Assembly: GCA_007845355.1 (NCBI GenBank)
Contig: SDRQ01000001.1
Coordinates: forward strand, 1 to 64,000
From: TM7 phylum sp. oral taxon 352
GTDB lineage: Bacteria > Patescibacteriota > Saccharimonadia > Saccharimonadales > Saccharimonadaceae
DNA: 64,000 nt
Reading direction: 5' to 3'
In this document: positions 62,297 through 64,000 of the stretch, piece after piece
Position numbering within the stretch: position 1 is the first letter of the stretch
Layout of the letters: each line of letters begins with the position of its first letter
Notes under the pieces: model-generated
What the model was told of the DNA's origin: nothing
Seen by the model: only the letters and a program-made list of their open reading frames with translations
Databases searched by the model: none
Position numbers and translations under genes: made by a program

Positions 62297-63112
62297 TTAT
62301 TCAAAAATATTTCGCACAAACGAAACAGCGTCTTCCACGCGCTTCACGTTCTCACCCCGCTCGCCTGGACGCATCTCGATTGAAACAACACCGCTATAAT
62401 CAATACGTTTTAACGCATCAGCTGCGGCACGATAATCAACATCATCACGATCGTAAACCCGATCCAACATAGGAGCGCTAATATGGAAATGTTTCAATAT
62501 ATCGCCATTATCTTGTATTGATTTGCTAATATCATCGCCCGCTAGAGCCATACATGCAGTATCAAGATGTAGGCCAATTCCTTCCGAGTTGATTGTGCGA
62601 ACAAGTCGCGCGCCCTCATCAGCCGTTGTTATATAATCACAGTTATATTGAGGAGCGTTCGGCTCGATGCAAAGCATCGTATTATATTGCTTAGCGACAT
62701 CACCAAGTTCAGAGAAAAAGCGATTGGCAATATTATCTGCCTCTTCTGTCGACATTCCACCTCGCTGTCTATTCTTCGGCGAACCAAAAACTAATCGACT
62801 AGCGCCCATATCGCCAGCTAATCGCAAAAAATCAGCTAGGTATTGACGTGTTTCATCACGAAGCTCGCTTGATTCAAACATTTTAAGATCAGGTCGCGCA
62901 AACAACATCGACTGAAAAGCTACAATCTCAATATCGTATTTCTTCCACCATTCGATATACTCATTGATCTGTTCAACAGTAGCCTTAGTTGGATCGCTCC
63001 AAATCTTAGTTGGCGCAATCTCAATATAACGCACGCCAAGCTCTTGCAGTTTCGCCGCAACGTCCGCCTCTTCTTCGTTAGTCCAGGCAATATTTGATAT
63101 AGCTAATTTCAT
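62297..63112 (-). CDS. Sugar phosphate isomerase/epimerase (AP endonuclease-2 TIM barrel)
   Basis: 271 aa. TIM barrel with the metal-ligand pattern of the family: VRYIEIAPTK, LCIEPNAPQYN, GLHLDTACMA, LKHFHISAPM and VVSIEMRPG. Isomerises or epimerises a sugar or sugar phosphate; exact substrate unknown. It lies 3 nt after the dehydratase-like gene, so the two act in the same step sequence, probably making a special sugar for the surface glycan. Confidence 0.85.
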   Translation of the reverse strand: MKLAISNIAWTNEEEADVAAKLQELGVRYIEIAPTKIWSDPTKATVEQINEYIEWWKKYDIEIVAFQSMLFARPDLKMFESSELRDETRQYLADFLRLAGDMGASRLVFGSPKNRQRGGMSTEEADNIANRFFSELGDVAKQYNTMLCIEPNAPQYNCDYITTADEGARLVRTINSEGIGLHLDTACMALAGDDISKSIQDNGDILKHFHISAPMLDRVYDRDDVDYRAAADALKRIDYSGVVSIEMRPGERGENVKRVEDAVSFVRNIFE

Positions 63113-63115
63113 ACC

Positions 63116-63877
63116 TTACCTACTTCTTGCAACAAACTTTTTAATATCATCTAACTCTTGTTCTTTTGTATAGAGATATTCTCCTTCACCTCCATAAACA
63201 GACGCGTATTTGCTATGCATATCCCAATATGCGGGATTTATTCCCTCTGGCTTATTGGTAAAATCTATGCCAAAAGCAACCTTCGCAACTTCTCGCGTAC
63301 TGACTGGTGGCGTAGCAAGGTTAACTAATGGTAAGTTATTCTCCAAAGCAATGTTAATATCTCGCCAGATGTTATCAAGATTATAATATTGGTACATACC
63401 ATCAGCGTGTATTTTTTCAACCATATTGTTATTCATCAGATCATAAATAACATTCTTCTTCAAACCGTCACCAAATAAACCCGGCAAGCGGACAATAGTC
63501 GTGTCAAAATTCTCGCGACAAAATTGCTCAAGGTAATACCTGTTAACTCCGTACGGCAATAGACCTTCTGTTTCAATAGGCGTATCTTCATTGGCACCAT
63601 TTGGATTTTTATAAACTCCAACTGTTGAAATTAGCGCAAGTTTCTTAATTTTCGCCTTTTCGATGTGCGATATAAAATCTTCAATTTCTGCACGATCAAC
63701 CTCTGGCTCTTGATTAATTCGCCACATCTCAGCACGATTCGCAGCGCTAACCACGAGATCATATTCTTTACCTTCAATATCAGATATGTTCTTACTATTA
63801 TAATAATCGTCAAACTCGTGTTGGTTCTTAATATTTCCGCCAACAAATCCAGTGTATCCAATCAGTGCAGTTTTCAT
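63116..63877 (-). CDS. NAD-dependent sugar epimerase/dehydratase-like protein
   Basis: 253 aa, short-chain dehydrogenase fold. The N-terminal GYTGFVGGNI is the NAD-binding loop. The catalytic Tyr is in LPYGVNRYYLEQF (YxxxK is altered to YxxxR/Y spacing, so activity is less certain). Shorter than classical epimerases (about 310 aa). GGAGG 10 nt before the ATG and TATAAT at 63901-63906 indicate a leadered transcript. The stretch 63907-64000 holds nothing I can identify. Confidence 0.82.
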   Translation of the reverse strand: MKTALIGYTGFVGGNIKNQHEFDDYYNSKNISDIEGKEYDLVVSAANRAEMWRINQEPEVDRAEIEDFISHIEKAKIKKLALISTVGVYKNPNGANEDTPIETEGLLPYGVNRYYLEQFCRENFDTTIVRLPGLFGDGLKKNVIYDLMNNNMVEKIHADGMYQYYNLDNIWRDINIALENNLPLVNLATPPVSTREVAKVAFGIDFTNKPEGINPAYWDMHSKYASVYGGEGEYLYTKEQELDDIKKFVARSR

Positions 63878-63900
63878 TAATATAATTCCTCCTGTATTTA

Positions 63901-63906
63901 TTATAG
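63901..63906 (-). promoter_or_regulatory. -10 box of the sugar epimerase operon
   Basis: TATAAT on the minus strand, about 23 nt before the ATG; the leader carries GGAGG. Confidence 0.5.
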
Positions 63907-64000
63907 TAGATTTTATATAAAAGACATAACACTAGTTAGTATAGACATATCCCTGATATCAATTTAGAATAGTTTAAGTAATATGAATATACGTAAGACT

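Overview
The window looks like a chromosomal segment of a host-dependent Patescibacteria/CPR bacterium, most likely Saccharibacteria (TM7) from an oral or similar mucosal lineage. The evidence is a complete arginine deiminase operon (arcA-arcB-arcD-arcC), very tight gene packing (convergent genes touch or overlap, and operon genes overlap by 1-50 nt), moderate-to-low GC, a sortase with surface proteins, and an anaerobic NrdD ribonucleotide reductase. TGA is used as an ordinary stop (for example in the ATGA overlaps at 36816-36819 and 25963-25966), so the UGA=Gly code of Gracilibacteria/Absconditabacteria does not apply. The taxonomic call is an inference; no rRNA or phylogenetic marker set was analysed.

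Layout. 1-7.4 kb: VIT1-like transporter, N-formylglutamate amidohydrolase-like protein, aspS, CBS-domain CorC-like protein, a membrane-anchored DsbA, a previously unmarked small transcription unit (5142-5439), and two CorA paralogues. 7.4-12.2 kb: arginine deiminase operon for ATP from arginine. 12.2-20.4 kb: methyltransferase, unknown protein, heterodimeric ABC exporter, tRNA-Pro, Nudix hydrolase, polar amino-acid ABC importer. 20.5-30.4 kb: LtaS-like transferase, galE, CIRCE-controlled clpB without its N domain, a membrane protein plus second DsbA, ABC-2 exporter, PdaC/NodB polysaccharide deacetylase, DUF167. 30.5-42.6 kb: a defence island. One tightly coupled run holds Fic, an unknown 301-aa protein, an unknown four-helix membrane protein, type III Mod, a KilA-N protein, type III Res and an unknown 200-aa protein; upstream of it lie a SNF2-type helicase and radC. 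42.7-48.3 kb: nrdD-nrdG-flavin reductase-acidic Cys-cluster protein, preceded by a pair of NrdR boxes. 48.3-55.5 kb: a kinase-like protein, a sortase, a sorted beta-repeat surface protein, and two tandem GH16 glucanase/LRR proteins, one wall-sorted and one truncated. 55.7-63.9 kb: tRNA-Asn, a LexA-like DNA-binding-domain-only regulator, and a surface polysaccharide locus (Wzy/ligase-like protein, phosphoglycosyltransferase, two GT4 enzymes, GDP-mannose pyrophosphorylase, sugar isomerase and epimerase).

Three themes stand out. First, many isolated or first-in-operon genes have a TATAAT-like -10 box (often extended, TGnTATAAT) ending exactly 6-7 nt before the start codon, which predicts leaderless mRNAs. 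Genes with a recognisable operator (clpB/CIRCE, nrdD/NrdR), several other first genes and many genes inside operons have Shine-Dalgarno sequences instead. Second, the seven-gene Fic/membrane/type III RM run is a candidate composite defence system with two proteins I do not recognise. Third, the nrdDG operon encodes its own flavin reductase and an unusual acidic, probably disordered protein with a CxxCxxCx5C cluster, a candidate dedicated electron carrier for radical activation.
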